From Asanoa ferruginea (GTDB lineage: Bacteria > Actinomycetota > Actinomycetes > Mycobacteriales > Micromonosporaceae), in the NCBI RefSeq assembly GCF_003387075.1, contig NZ_QUMQ01000001.1, positions 1,054,001 to 1,118,000 on the forward strand: DNA of 64,000 nt. Direction: 5' to 3'. The notes beneath the pieces are model-generated. The model was not told the origin of the DNA and made no database searches. It was given only the letters and a program-made list of their open reading frames with translations. This document shows, one piece after another, positions 35,736 through 44,391 of the stretch (position 1 is its first letter; each line of letters begins with the position of its first letter). The position numbers and the translations under genes were made by a program.

Positions 35736-36146
35736 GTGGCGGACTGCGTGTTCTGTGGCATCGTGGCGGGTGAGGTGCCCGCGTTCGGGGTCGGATCGAC
35801 CGACGATTGCGTAGCGTTCCTCGACACCCGGCCGGTGTTCAAAGGCCACACGCTGGTCATACCCCGTCAGCATTTAGTGGTTTTGTCTGATTTGCCAGCT
35901 TCTGCTTTGCCGGGTTATTTCGGATTCGTGCAGGCCGTCGACCGCGCCGTGCAGTCCGCGCTCGAAGCCGGCGGCTCGTTCGTGGCGATCAACAACCGGG
36001 TGTCACAGTCGGTGGCGCACCTGCACACGCATGTCGTGCCGCGTACCAAGGGTGACGGTTTGCGCGGTTTCTTCTGGCCACGGACCAAATACGCGTCCGA
36101 CGACGAGGCCCGGGACTACGCCAAACGTGTCGGTGCCGCGCTGTAG
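35736..36146 (+). CDS. HIT family nucleotide hydrolase/transferase
   Basis: 136 residues. The histidine triad is H95-H97-H99 in SQSVAHLHTHVV; N-terminal CVFCGIVAGEVPA has a CxxC that may bind zinc together with H residues, as in HINT/Fhit-like proteins. Likely hydrolyses AMP-linked or dinucleoside substrates. GTG start inferred from a -10-like box directly upstream. Followed at 11 bp by an NAD-dependent epimerase-like gene, so an operon is plausible. Confidence 0.9.
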   Translation: MADCVFCGIVAGEVPAFGVGSTDDCVAFLDTRPVFKGHTLVIPRQHLVVLSDLPASALPGYFGFVQAVDRAVQSALEAGGSFVAINNRVSQSVAHLHTHVVPRTKGDGLRGFFWPRTKYASDDEARDYAKRVGAAL

Positions 36147-36157
36147 GTTCTGCGGAC

Positions 36158-37009
36158 ATGACAACACGCGTCGTCGTCACCGGCGGCAGCGGCAAACTGG
36201 GCCGCGCCGTCGTGCGAGAACTGATCGAGCACGGCTACGAGGTGCACAACATCGACCGGGTGCCGTCGCCTGATCCGGTGGCCCCGTTCACCCGCATCGA
36301 CCTGGGCGACTACGGGCAGGTCGTCGAGGCGCTGGCCGGCATCGAAGACCGCTACGCGTCGATCGACGCGGTCGTCCACCTGGGCGCGATCCCGGCCCCG
36401 GGCCTCACCGCCAACGCGGCGACGTTCACCCACAACATCACCGCGACACACCACGTCTTCGCCGCGGCCCGGGCGGCCGGGATCACCAACGTCGTGTGGG
36501 CGAGCAGCGAGACACTGCTGGGCCTGCCGTTCGGCGAGGTCCCGCCGCCCTACCTGCCGGTCGACGAGGAATACCCGGCGCGCCCGCAGTCGTCCTACGC
36601 GCTGGCGAAGCATCTGGAAGAACAGATGGCGGCGCAGTTCTGCCGGTGGAACCCCGCGCTGAAGATGATCGGCCTGCGGTTCTCCAACGTGATGGAGCCG
36701 GCGGACTATGCGGCGTTCCCGTCCTACGCGGCGGACCCGCTGCTAAGAAGCTGGAACGCCTGGTCCTACATCGACGCCCGCGACGGCGCCCAGGCGGTGC
36801 GGTTGTCACTTGAGCTCGACGCGACCGGCATGGACATCTTCATCATCGCCAACGCCGACTCGGTGATGCCGCAGAAGTCGGCCGACCTGGCGGCGGAGGT
36901 CTTCCCCGACATCCCGGTCACCCGCGACGTCGGCGACCACGGCACGTTCCTGTCGATCGAAAAGGCCCGCCGGGTGCTCGGCTACGAACCCCGACACACC
37001 TGGCGCTGA
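36158..37009 (+). CDS. NAD(P)-dependent epimerase/dehydratase family protein
   Basis: 283-residue extended SDR: VVVTGGSGKLGRAVV at residues 5-19, VHLGAIPAPG in the middle, and the catalytic YALAK motif near residue 148, followed by GLRFSNVMEPADY. The YxxxK and Rossmann elements are intact. It resembles uronate-dehydrogenase-like actinobacterial proteins, but the substrate is not determined. Starts 11 bp after the HIT gene and ends 5 bp before a small membrane protein gene: a likely three-gene operon. Confidence 0.88.
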   Translation: MTTRVVVTGGSGKLGRAVVRELIEHGYEVHNIDRVPSPDPVAPFTRIDLGDYGQVVEALAGIEDRYASIDAVVHLGAIPAPGLTANAATFTHNITATHHVFAAARAAGITNVVWASSETLLGLPFGEVPPPYLPVDEEYPARPQSSYALAKHLEEQMAAQFCRWNPALKMIGLRFSNVMEPADYAAFPSYAADPLLRSWNAWSYIDARDGAQAVRLSLELDATGMDIFIIANADSVMPQKSADLAAEVFPDIPVTRDVGDHGTFLSIEKARRVLGYEPRHTWR

Positions 37010-37014
37010 TCGTC

Positions 37015-37470
37015 GTGACGGTTGAGCAGGAGGCCCAGGGTGAATGGCTCGAGCGGGCAGCAACGGAGCCGGAGCAGCAGCGGGAGTGGATCCGGCAGAA
37101 CAACCTGATCTACGGCGGCCTGACCGCGATCGCCTTGGTGTTCGTGCAGCCGTTCCTTTCAGAAGCGACCCTTGACTGGTCGGCGAGGGTCTGTGTGCTC
37201 GCCTTCTCGGTGGCGATCCCGCTGCTGGCAGCCCTGCTTCTGGTCAACAGCCAGGAGAGCTTCCGTCGGCGGGCGACGGACTCCCGGGTGGTGCGGGTGA
37301 GCCAGTCGATCGCACTGCTGCTCGCGTTCGTCGGCGTGGTCGCCGGCTTCTGGCACATCATGTGGATCGCCGGGGCCGCGATGCTGGTCAGCGGCTTCGC
37401 GGCGATGATGGTCCACTCCGCCGGCTATTTCCGGCTGGAGCGTGCCGCCAAGGCCACGGAAACCCCGTGA
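37015..37470 (+). CDS. four-helix membrane protein of unknown function
   Basis: 151 residues: an acidic N-terminus (~30 residues), two helices at ~33-50 and ~58-77 (VCVLAFSVAIPLLAALLLV), a polar loop with SQESFRRRATDSR, and two more helices at ~95-135. The GTG start is 5 bp after the upstream gene's stop, implying translational coupling. Its TGA stop directly abuts the TCA (minus-strand TGA) of the convergent DUF899 gene. No recognisable family. Confidence 0.75.
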   Translation: MTVEQEAQGEWLERAATEPEQQREWIRQNNLIYGGLTAIALVFVQPFLSEATLDWSARVCVLAFSVAIPLLAALLLVNSQESFRRRATDSRVVRVSQSIALLLAFVGVVAGFWHIMWIAGAAMLVSGFAAMMVHSAGYFRLERAAKATETP

Positions 37471-38226
37471 TCAGTGGTGGGGCCCGTGCCGCCCGAGGGT
37501 CGTCACCGGGCCCGCGCCCGGGCGGGTCCACTCGGCCGTCGGGCGACCGGTTTCACCCCAGGTCGAGTTGCCGTCGGCGTCGGTGCGCCAATACCAACAG
37601 GCGTGCTGGCCCTCGGGCCAGCCCTCCGGGTTGTCTTCCCAGGCTTCGCCGCGGCCGTAGACGGTCCGATCCAGCAGGCCGAAGGACCCGTTGATCGGCT
37701 CGTTGCCGCGGCCTGTGGTGCGGTAGGTCAGAAACGCGCGGTCGCCGTCGCGCAAGTAGCTGGTGAGGTAGCCCATCTCGCCACCGATCGGCTCCGGGAC
37801 GTCGCGCACCGAATACCAGGGCAGGGTGTAGCCCATGAAGCCGACGAAGTCGGCCACCTCCGGCCACACGCCGGTGGTCAGGAAGGCGAACGAGACCCCG
37901 CGGGCGTTGAGGTAGGAAGCGTCCTTCAGGTTCCACGCCGTGAAGGTGCAGCCCTCGCACTGGCCCTGGTGGGGTGTGTCGTCATACCACATGTGCTTGT
38001 AGACGACGAGCTCGTCGTGGCCCTGGAACAGGCTCAGGAACGGCACCGGACCGTCGGGCCCGACCACCTCGACCGTGCCGTCGAACTCGACCATCGGCAG
38101 CCGGCGACGCGCCGCGGCGAGGGCGTCGCCTTCGCGGGTGTGCGCCTTCTCCCGGACCAGCAGCTCGTCGCGAGCGGCCTGCCAGGTGGCCAGGTCGACG
38201 ATGGGCGGGCGCGCGTCGCTGCTCAT
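37471..38226 (-). CDS. DUF899 family (thioredoxin-like) protein
   Basis: 251 residues. N-terminal WQAARDELLVREKAHTREGDALAAARRRLP-type segment (here pieces WQAARDELLVREK and RRRLPMVEF), then QCEGCTFTAWNLKD with a CxxC near residue 90 and the typical LPWYSVRDVPE region. DUF899 proteins are AhpC/thioredoxin-like and uncharacterised; the CxxC hints at redox activity. ATG 38226 chosen as family-like N-terminus. The stop abuts the convergent membrane protein gene. Confidence 0.86.
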   Translation of the reverse strand: MSSDARPPIVDLATWQAARDELLVREKAHTREGDALAAARRRLPMVEFDGTVEVVGPDGPVPFLSLFQGHDELVVYKHMWYDDTPHQGQCEGCTFTAWNLKDASYLNARGVSFAFLTTGVWPEVADFVGFMGYTLPWYSVRDVPEPIGGEMGYLTSYLRDGDRAFLTYRTTGRGNEPINGSFGLLDRTVYGRGEAWEDNPEGWPEGQHACWYWRTDADGNSTWGETGRPTAEWTRPGAGPVTTLGRHGPHH

Positions 38227-38443
38227 ACCGTCCAGTCTGGCGCGGATCCGTGGACCCACGCCAGCGCCACGGCGAGGTCATCCGCCGATCTCGGGCCGCC
38301 GCGGTCAAACGCCAAGGCCGCCGGGGTGTGATCGGTACGTCCGCCGTGGGCGATTGACGGGCCGGACCGGCCTGGCAAGACTGGTGTGGTGATCAAGACG
38401 TTAGGTCCGGACGCCGCGCCGCTCGTGGCCTGAGGACCGGGTT

Positions 38444-38800
38444 GTGGACGCGCGTAGGCACGCGGACCGGTGGCTCGCCGCCTGGAACGCGCATGACCTG
38501 GACGCCATCATCGCCTGCTACGCGGAGGACGTGGATTTCGCGGCCCCGACGGTGGTCCGCCGGTGGGGGCGGCCGGACGGCCGGCTGGCGGGCCGGGCCG
38601 AGCTCCGCGAACACTTCTCCCGTGGCCTCGCCCTGGCGCCGGGGCTGCGGTTCGACGAGGAGACGCTGCTGACCTCGCCGGGCGGCTACGCCCTGCTCTA
38701 CCGGCGGGAGAACGGCAACCGCGTGCTCGACGTCGTCGAGCTGGACGATCGTGGCGAGGCCGCCCGCGTTCGCGCCTTCTACGCCGCCGAGCAGCCGTAA
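38444..38800 (+). CDS. NTF2/SnoaL-like protein
   Basis: 118-residue single alpha+beta domain: ADRWLAAWNAHDLDAIIACYAEDVDF at the N-terminus is the NTF2-like signature (WNxHDLDAIxxxYxxDVxF), followed by GRAELREHF. These domains act as small-molecule isomerases, hydrolases or ligand-binding proteins; nothing here fixes the role. GTG start with GAGGACCGG upstream. No operon partner. Confidence 0.85.
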   Translation: MDARRHADRWLAAWNAHDLDAIIACYAEDVDFAAPTVVRRWGRPDGRLAGRAELREHFSRGLALAPGLRFDEETLLTSPGGYALLYRRENGNRVLDVVELDDRGEAARVRAFYAAEQP

Positions 38801-38866
38801 CCGCTGCGCGGCAGACGAACGCCCTGGCACGGATCCCGGGGACCCGCGCCAGCGCTGTCTCGAGGG

Positions 38867-39526
<660 letters not shown>

Positions 39527-39594
39527 GTGGAACTCCTCTCGTTCTGCCAGATGTAACACCGACGGAACGACAACCCTTACCGCACGGGGGCAGA

Positions 39595-39633
39595 ACGAAG
39601 GGGCCCACCCAGGACGGAAATGGGCCCCTTCGT
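39595..39633 (-). terminator. terminator after the GH16 glucanase gene
   Basis: A perfect 13-bp stem (39595-39607 with 39621-39633) with a 13-base loop lies 24 bp past the minus-strand stop. There is no long T tract, as is common in actinomycetes. Confidence 0.7.
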
Positions 39634-39657
39634 CAGAAGCGGTCGGGCGGGCAGCGT

Positions 39658-40911
39658 CTAGCTGCGCGACCACTTCTGGTTGGCACCGCCGCCGCAGTCC
39701 CAGATCTGCAGTCGGGTGCCGTTCGCTGAGCTGTTGCCGGTGGCGTCCATGCACTTGTTGGACTGCGGGTTGACGATGTCGTTGGCCCCGCTGAACGTCC
39801 ACCGCTGCGCACCACTGCCGTTGCAGTCCCACAACTGGAGCTTGGCGCCGTTGGCGGTCGAACCGGACGGCACGTCCAGGCACTTGCCGAGCGCCCGCAC
39901 CGAGCCGTCGCCGGCCCAGGTCCACTGCTGCGCGGTCGTGCCGTTGCAGTCCCAGAGCTGCACCGCGGTGCCGTTTGCCGGGTTCGCGCCGGCGACGTCG
40001 ACGCACTTGCCGCCGATGCCGGTGATCCGGCCACCGCCGCCGGTCGGTGGCGGGGTGGTGCCGCCGGGCTGGGCGTACGCGCGGACGTAGTCGACCGTCA
40101 TCGTCTGCGGGTAGGTGCTCGAACCGTCGGGGTAGCCCGGCCAGTAGCCGCCGACCGCCACGTTCATGATCATGAAGAACGGGTGGTCGAAGACCCAGCG
40201 GTCGCCGCCGAGGTCGGCGGGCGTGCGGCGCTGGTATTCATTGCCGTCGACATACCAGATGAGCAGGTTGGGCGACCAGTCGACGGCGAAGGTGTGGAAG
40301 CCGTCGGCGAACGGCTGGCCGATGGAATAGCCGGCGCCGATGCCTTCCGCGCCCGAGTAGCCGGGGCCGTGGATGGTGCCGTGCACCTGGTTGGGCTCGC
40401 GGCCGATGTTCTCCATGATGTCGATCTCGCCGCTGGTCGGCCAGTTGACCGGCGTGCCCAGCATCCAGAACGCCGGCCAGATGCCCTGGCCGCGGGGGAT
40501 CTTCATGCGTGCCTCGAACCGGCCGTACGTGCGGGTGAACGTCGCCGCCGTGAGCAGCCGGGCCGACGTGTATTGGCAGGTGCCGTAGTGGCACTGGTAG
40601 TTGGCCGGGTTCTCCCGGCGCGCGGTGATCACCAGGTTGCCCGCACCGTCCATGGCGGCGTTGCGGGTGCTGTTGGTGTAGTACTGCTGCTCGTTGTTGC
40701 CCCACCCGCTGCCGCCGATGTCGAAGCGCCACTTCGACTGGTCGACGGCGCTGCCGGAAGGTCCGTTGAACTCGTCGGACCAGACCAGTGGCCCGGGTGC
40801 TGGTGCCGCGCTCGCGGGGCCGGCGAAGAGTGGCACGGTCAACGCCGTTGCCACTAACGCGGCGGCCGCCGCGGCCGCGATCAAGGTGCGGGGACGGAGC
40901 ACGACGATCAC
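39658..40911 (-). CDS. secreted GH16 family beta-glucanase with C-terminal ricin-type carbohydrate-binding domain
   Basis: 417 residues. A signal peptide (residues 1-35, cleavage near PASA-AP) leads a GH16 domain to ~275 with the catalytic signature [10 protein letters not shown] (E162, D164, E167), as in endo-1,3-beta-glucanases. After a [10 protein letters not shown] linker a CBM13/ricin beta-trefoil carries three QxW repeats (QQWTW, QRWTF, QKWSR). Likely degrades fungal or plant 1,3-beta-glucan. GTG 40911 is used; a GTG three codons later has better spacing to GAGG. A LacI-type operator candidate lies upstream at 40982-40993. Confidence 0.94.
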   Translation of the reverse strand: MIVVLRPRTLIAAAAAAALVATALTVPLFAGPASAAPAPGPLVWSDEFNGPSGSAVDQSKWRFDIGGSGWGNNEQQYYTNSTRNAAMDGAGNLVITARRENPANYQCHYGTCQYTSARLLTAATFTRTYGRFEARMKIPRGQGIWPAFWMLGTPVNWPTSGEIDIMENIGREPNQVHGTIHGPGYSGAEGIGAGYSIGQPFADGFHTFAVDWSPNLLIWYVDGNEYQRRTPADLGGDRWVFDHPFFMIMNVAVGGYWPGYPDGSSTYPQTMTVDYVRAYAQPGGTTPPPTGGGGRITGIGGKCVDVAGANPANGTAVQLWDCNGTTAQQWTWAGDGSVRALGKCLDVPSGSTANGAKLQLWDCNGSGAQRWTFSGANDIVNPQSNKCMDATGNSSANGTRLQIWDCGGGANQKWSRS

Positions 40912-40981
40912 CTCATCAGGCGATAGATAGAGACAGACGTAACTGTCTGGAAACCTGTCAGATAGATGAACGTCGTGTCAA

Positions 40982-40993
40982 GAGAGCGCTCTC
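40982..40993. promoter_or_regulatory. candidate LacI-family operator upstream of the glucanase gene
   Basis: GAGAGCGCTCTC is a 12-bp perfect palindrome with the central AGCGCT core seen in actinobacterial LacI-family sites such as CebR/CelR operators. It lies ~70 bp upstream of the secreted glucanase start. No LacI gene is present in the window. An inverted repeat CAGAC-N6-GTCTG lies nearer the gene. Confidence 0.5.
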
Positions 40994-41043
40994 AGAGATT
41001 GCCAGAATATTTCGGACCCAGACCCGAGCTTCGGGGGTACGGC

Positions 41044-42720
41044 TCAGCCGTGCAGGCCGCCGGCCGCGACGTGGATGAAGACCGCCGACACCTCATCGGC
41101 CGTCGACAATGTGTCGACGTAGCCCTGCGCCGGCTCGAGGGCCTTCTCCAGCTTGGCCGAAGATTCCTTGGTGGACTCGCCCGCGCCGAAGACGACCACG
41201 CTCAGGCTGACCGGGCGCGTCTCGTCGGCGGTCGACTTCAGCGCGGCGGACAGGCCGTCGAGGGTCAGTTTCGAGCCCTTGTCGTCGTTGCGGCCGTCGG
41301 TGAACAGCAGCACCCGGTTGGGCACGTCCTTGCGGGCGTTGTCCTGCGCGCTCTTGTAGGCGGCCAGGATCGTCTCGTACAAACCGGTGCCGCTGGAATG
41401 GGTGTTGAGCTTCTTGCACGCCTCGAGCGTCGCGTCCCGGTGCGACGGGGTGAGCGACTCCGCCGGCAGCAACTCGTGGTAGTCGCGCGGCGGGTCGAGT
41501 TGGGTGCCGAACTCCCAGAGGCCGAGCCGGCTGTCGTCGGGGAGCAGGCCCTCCAGCGACTGGCAGCCCTCGGCGACCAGCTTGATCAACGGTTGCTTCG
41601 AGCCCGGTGCCGGGTCACCCATCGAGCCGGACACGTCGACCACCACGAGCAGGTCGGTCTGGCGGTCCTCGGCATACCAGGTGGCCAGCACGTGGTCGAC
41701 GTGGTGCGCGCCGAGGAAGGGCATCGGCCGGCTCGCCAGCGTCGGGAGTTCCTCGGCCCCCGGCGGCGGCTCGTCGGGCTCGGCGGAACGCGGCGCGCGC
41801 AGCCCGGCGGCGGTGATCGCCTCGGTGCCGTCGGCCGAACCCAGCGCCTCGAGCAGCCGGGCCAGCGCGGCGGCCCGGTCGTCGTCGGCGAGGGCCGCGG
41901 TGGTCGGGAACCAGGTGTAGCGCAGCGCCACCCGCCAGTCCTTGCCGGCGAGCACCGCGCCGCCGGCGGCGACCTTGGTGAGCTGTGGCACCAGCGAGTA
42001 TTCGGCGACCAGGCCGACCTCGCCGGGCAGCCGGGGCAGCGCGAGGTCGCCGCCGCGCACCGTGCGGGTCTTCTTGAACGCCCGGGACAGCACCTGCGCG
42101 GAGGCGTCCATGCCCTGCCCGGTCCAGATCGTCTCGGCCATCGACCCGGCGCCGACCATGCCGTCGCCCGAGGTGCCGGGCTCGCGGACGGCCAGCCGTA
42201 CGGTCGGATCCTTGTCGAGAAGGGTGGCCAGCGCGAGCCAGGAGTCGCCGGCGGTGCGCAACTTCGCCGCGGTCGGTGCGTCGGTGACCATGTAGATCGG
42301 GCTGTCCGCGAGCACGGTGCCGGCGCCGCCGGTGCCGATCGTGTTGTCGGGGCCGAGCCGGGCCAGGCCCAGGTCGGGCGCGGTGCCGACCCACGAGGTG
42401 TCGTCGGGGATCCAGAGGTCGGCGCCGGTCTGCCGGACGGTGTCGGGTGCGGCCCGGCCGTCGGCGACCACGATGTCCATCCGGACGCAGCTGTCGGTCT
42501 TGGCGAGCCGCGCCGACAGGGCGGACAGCACCGGGGCGAACGACGACGCGGTGACCACCTTGAGCTTGCGGTCGCACGCCGAGTTGCCCGGCGACAGAGC
42601 CGACCACCCATCGCCGCGCACCACGATCAGGCCGGCGGCGACCAGCGCCGGCAGCCCGAGCAGCAGAAGCGCGAGCACGGTCCAGCGAGCCACCCCGATG
42701 CGGGCCGCGTGCTTCCCCAT
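41044..42720 (-). CDS. membrane-anchored solute-binding and VWA domain protein
   Basis: 558 residues. An N-terminal membrane helix (WTVLALLLLGLPALVAAGLIVV, ~15-35) is an uncleaved anchor or signal. Residues ~50-340 are a periplasmic-binding-protein-like domain (KLKVVTASSFAPVLSALSARL; MVGAGSMAETIW); ~365-550 are a von Willebrand factor A domain with an intact MIDAS DVSGSMG and DGRNDD. Such fusions occur in actinobacteria; role unknown, probably a metal-dependent adhesion or assembly factor outside the cell. ATG 42720 chosen over the adjacent GTG. Confidence 0.9.
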   Translation of the reverse strand: MGKHAARIGVARWTVLALLLLGLPALVAAGLIVVRGDGWSALSPGNSACDRKLKVVTASSFAPVLSALSARLAKTDSCVRMDIVVADGRAAPDTVRQTGADLWIPDDTSWVGTAPDLGLARLGPDNTIGTGGAGTVLADSPIYMVTDAPTAAKLRTAGDSWLALATLLDKDPTVRLAVREPGTSGDGMVGAGSMAETIWTGQGMDASAQVLSRAFKKTRTVRGGDLALPRLPGEVGLVAEYSLVPQLTKVAAGGAVLAGKDWRVALRYTWFPTTAALADDDRAAALARLLEALGSADGTEAITAAGLRAPRSAEPDEPPPGAEELPTLASRPMPFLGAHHVDHVLATWYAEDRQTDLLVVVDVSGSMGDPAPGSKQPLIKLVAEGCQSLEGLLPDDSRLGLWEFGTQLDPPRDYHELLPAESLTPSHRDATLEACKKLNTHSSGTGLYETILAAYKSAQDNARKDVPNRVLLFTDGRNDDKGSKLTLDGLSAALKSTADETRPVSLSVVVFGAGESTKESSAKLEKALEPAQGYVDTLSTADEVSAVFIHVAAGGLHG

Positions 42721-42854
42721 CACGTCGTCCTATCCCCCTCGACGCGGCACGACCGTCCCCCAAAACCGGTCACATCGGCCGCAGTCCCGTGATTGCTAGC
42801 AAAATTCGATCTCTGTGCTGGCGCCAAAAGTGGCATATGACCCAGAAAAAACCG

Positions 42855-42884
42855 TTGCTCGGCACCTCGCTGCGTGGATAGCGT
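42855..42884 (+). promoter_or_regulatory. promoter candidate for the leader region
   Basis: TTGCTC (42855-42860) and TAGCGT (42879-42884) with an 18-base spacer. Start of transcription is expected near 42891, leaving a short 5' end before the Shine-Dalgarno of the small ORF. The preceding stretch 42721-42854 shows nothing else. Confidence 0.45.
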
Positions 42885-42890
42885 GGCCAT

Positions 42891-43083
42891 ACACGGGAAA
42901 GGAGGTGGTCCAGCTTTGTATAGCACTGGGACTCGTGAGGTGGCTGCCCGCTAGCCGCTGTCCTTGACAGTTTCCGATCGTCGAGACCGTGTGGCAGCGG
43001 TGCGGCGAAACCGAAGCAGCCACCCGGCCCCCGAGGTTCCGGCCCAGTCCAGCCGGTCCGTGCAAGCACGGAAGCCTCGGGGG
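42891..43083 (+). ncRNA. structured leader RNA candidate
   Basis: Plus-strand fold seen by eye: P1 42939-42947/43016-43024 (9 bp) encloses P2 42955-42960/42995-43000 and a small CGG-CCG hairpin at 43003-43013. Then P3 43028-43036/43075-43083 (9 bp) encloses P3a 43039-43043/43052-43056 and P3b 43058-43062/43067-43071 (CAAG loop). The 3' strand of P1 contains CCACC, which could alternatively pair with the Shine-Dalgarno GGTGG. An acetyltransferase gene starts 107 bp downstream. No known Rfam family comes to mind. Confidence 0.55.
42916..42954 (+). CDS. 12-codon leader ORF with near-perfect Shine-Dalgarno
   Basis: AAAGGAGGTGG (42898-42908) is almost fully complementary to the 16S 3' end and lies ten bases before TTG 42916. 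The ORF reads (M)YSTGTREVAAR and ends at TAG 42954. Its last codons form one strand of stem P1 of the predicted leader fold. It is too short to be a normal product and looks like a regulatory leader peptide. I do not recognise the peptide as a characterised leader. Confidence 0.6.
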   Translation: MYSTGTREVAAR

Positions 43084-43190
43084 TCGCTGCTATTCCGGGG
43101 CATAATCACGAAGATCTAACGTGATCCGTACGTACGACCAACTTCGATCCGATCAGTCAATCGGCTGACAGCCGTTCTGGAGCCATTTCC

Positions 43191-43715
43191 GTGACGCTCT
43201 CACTACGACCCGCAGTTGCCGATGACATCGAGGCCATTGGTCGCCTCCATTACGACTCGCGCATTGCCGCCTACCGCGATTTCGTGCCGATGGCCGGGCT
43301 GAGCGCCCTCTCGCCGGAGTCGCTCAGTGCCTGGTGGCGGGAACGGTTCGCCTACGAGGCCGACACCCATCGGCTGACCGTCGCCGTCGACGACGGGGCG
43401 GCGGTGGGCTTCAGCTACGTCGGTCCCGAGGAGGAGTTCACCCCTTCGACGGGCCAGCTCTACGCGATCCACCTCGACCCGGCGGCGCAGGGCCGGGGCA
43501 TCGGCCGGGCGCTGATGCGCGACGCGCTCGCCACGATGAGCGGCAGGGGCTGGCGCCAGGCGGTGCTCTGGGTGCTCGACGGCAACGCGCACGCCCGGCG
43601 CTTCTACGAGCGGGGCGGCTGGCTTCCCGATGGCCGGGAGCGCGAGGAACTCATGGGTGCGGCGCCCACCCGCCAGCTGCGCTATTCGCGAAGCTGGCTG
43701 GGCGAGAGTGCGTGA
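43191..43715 (+). CDS. GNAT family N-acetyltransferase
   Basis: 174-residue GNAT protein. Acetyl-CoA loop LDPAAQGRGIGRALMRDAL (canonical Q-x-x-G-x-G) near residue 100 and a C-terminal NAHARRFYERGGWLPDGR motif. Similar to amino-group acetyltransferases acting on small molecules or rRNA-acting antibiotics, but no substrate can be assigned. GTG start with GGAG about nine bases upstream. A structured leader with a short ORF precedes it, which raises the possibility of inducible expression. Confidence 0.92.
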   Translation: MTLSLRPAVADDIEAIGRLHYDSRIAAYRDFVPMAGLSALSPESLSAWWRERFAYEADTHRLTVAVDDGAAVGFSYVGPEEEFTPSTGQLYAIHLDPAAQGRGIGRALMRDALATMSGRGWRQAVLWVLDGNAHARRFYERGGWLPDGREREELMGAAPTRQLRYSRSWLGESA

Positions 43716-43781
43716 CCTAGATATGCGGGGGAACCGATTGGTCACGCACCCTCGCCCGCCGTACCCAACCGCTGCCCGGTA

Positions 43782-43799
43782 ACGCCTGGCCGGAGGCGT
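43782..43799 (+). terminator. short hairpin after the acetyltransferase gene
   Basis: ACGCCT (43782-43787) pairs with AGGCGT (43794-43799) around GGCCGG, 67 bp past the stop. Weak and without a T tract. Confidence 0.35.
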
Positions 43800-43905
43800 C
43801 GTGACCGGCGGAGGCTAGCCGGTCCGGACCGCAGGTGGGTGTTTGCGGGAATGTCGCAGTGCTGGCGGAGCACGCGACGGTCACCGCGGGTGCGGTTGTC
43901 TTCAG

Positions 43906-44205
43906 TTAGCTCACGGCGACCCGGCGTCGGTCGGCGCGAGCGACCACGCGCACGCTGTTGAGGTCGTGCCGGGCCGTCCAGCCTTCACGCCAGGGGCGAC
44001 GGGATGCCGCCAGGGCGTGCTCGGCGGCGCGCCGGGAGTGGCAGGGCCAGGCCCCACCGCACCAGTCGCAGCCACCGTCGCGGCCGGGTCGTGCGTGTCG
44101 CCCGAGAATCTCCCGGGCGTGTTGCCAGAGGAGCCGGTCGACAACGTCTTCCGGCGCGGTTTCGCGGCCCGATGTGGCCCGCACGGTATGGTCGACGCTG
44201 ACCAT
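43906..44205 (-). CDS. small cysteine-containing conserved protein
   Basis: 99 residues. The central CDWCGGAWPCHSRRAAEHAL (residues ~46-65) has CxxC and a further Cys/His, a possible metal site, and resembles short actinobacterial proteins with a C-x2-C-x4-WPC pattern. The ends are basic. GAGGGGG precedes the ATG with good spacing, and codon use is that of a real gene, unlike the longer opposite-strand frame at 43843-44349. Divergent from the class V aminotransferase gene, with a palindrome between. Function unknown. Confidence 0.65.
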   Translation of the reverse strand: MVSVDHTVRATSGRETAPEDVVDRLLWQHAREILGRHARPGRDGGCDWCGGAWPCHSRRAAEHALAASRRPWREGWTARHDLNSVRVVARADRRRVAVS

Positions 44206-44296
44206 CGGTCCCCCTCGTTCGCGGCGGCCCGCCGGCCGCCGTACGCATATGGAACCGTCTCTCGGTCGCCCGCAATCGGACAGTCTGTGCGACTTC

Positions 44297-44310
44297 CCGG
44301 ATTAATCCGG
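44297..44310. promoter_or_regulatory. perfect 14-bp palindrome in a divergent promoter region
   Basis: CCGGATTAATCCGG is perfectly palindromic and lies between the small Cys-protein gene (minus) and the aminotransferase gene (plus). A dimeric regulator site is likely; the regulator is not identifiable here. Confidence 0.5.
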
Positions 44311-44391
44311 TTTGTTGGGCTCTGGGGTGCCGCCGGGGCGGGTCCCTGACAATCCCAACCGCAAACCCGTGCCGCGCTCGCATAATGAGCC

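Noticed and set aside
39527-40006. Apparent 160-codon N-terminal extension of msrA
   Set aside because: It is the open opposite-phase frame of the glucanase gene; MsrA homology and the Shine-Dalgarno start at 39526.
43843-44349. 168-codon plus-strand frame opposite the small Cys protein gene
   Set aside because: The minus-strand frame has a Shine-Dalgarno and a conserved-looking CxxC segment; the plus-strand frame has none and looks like a shadow.
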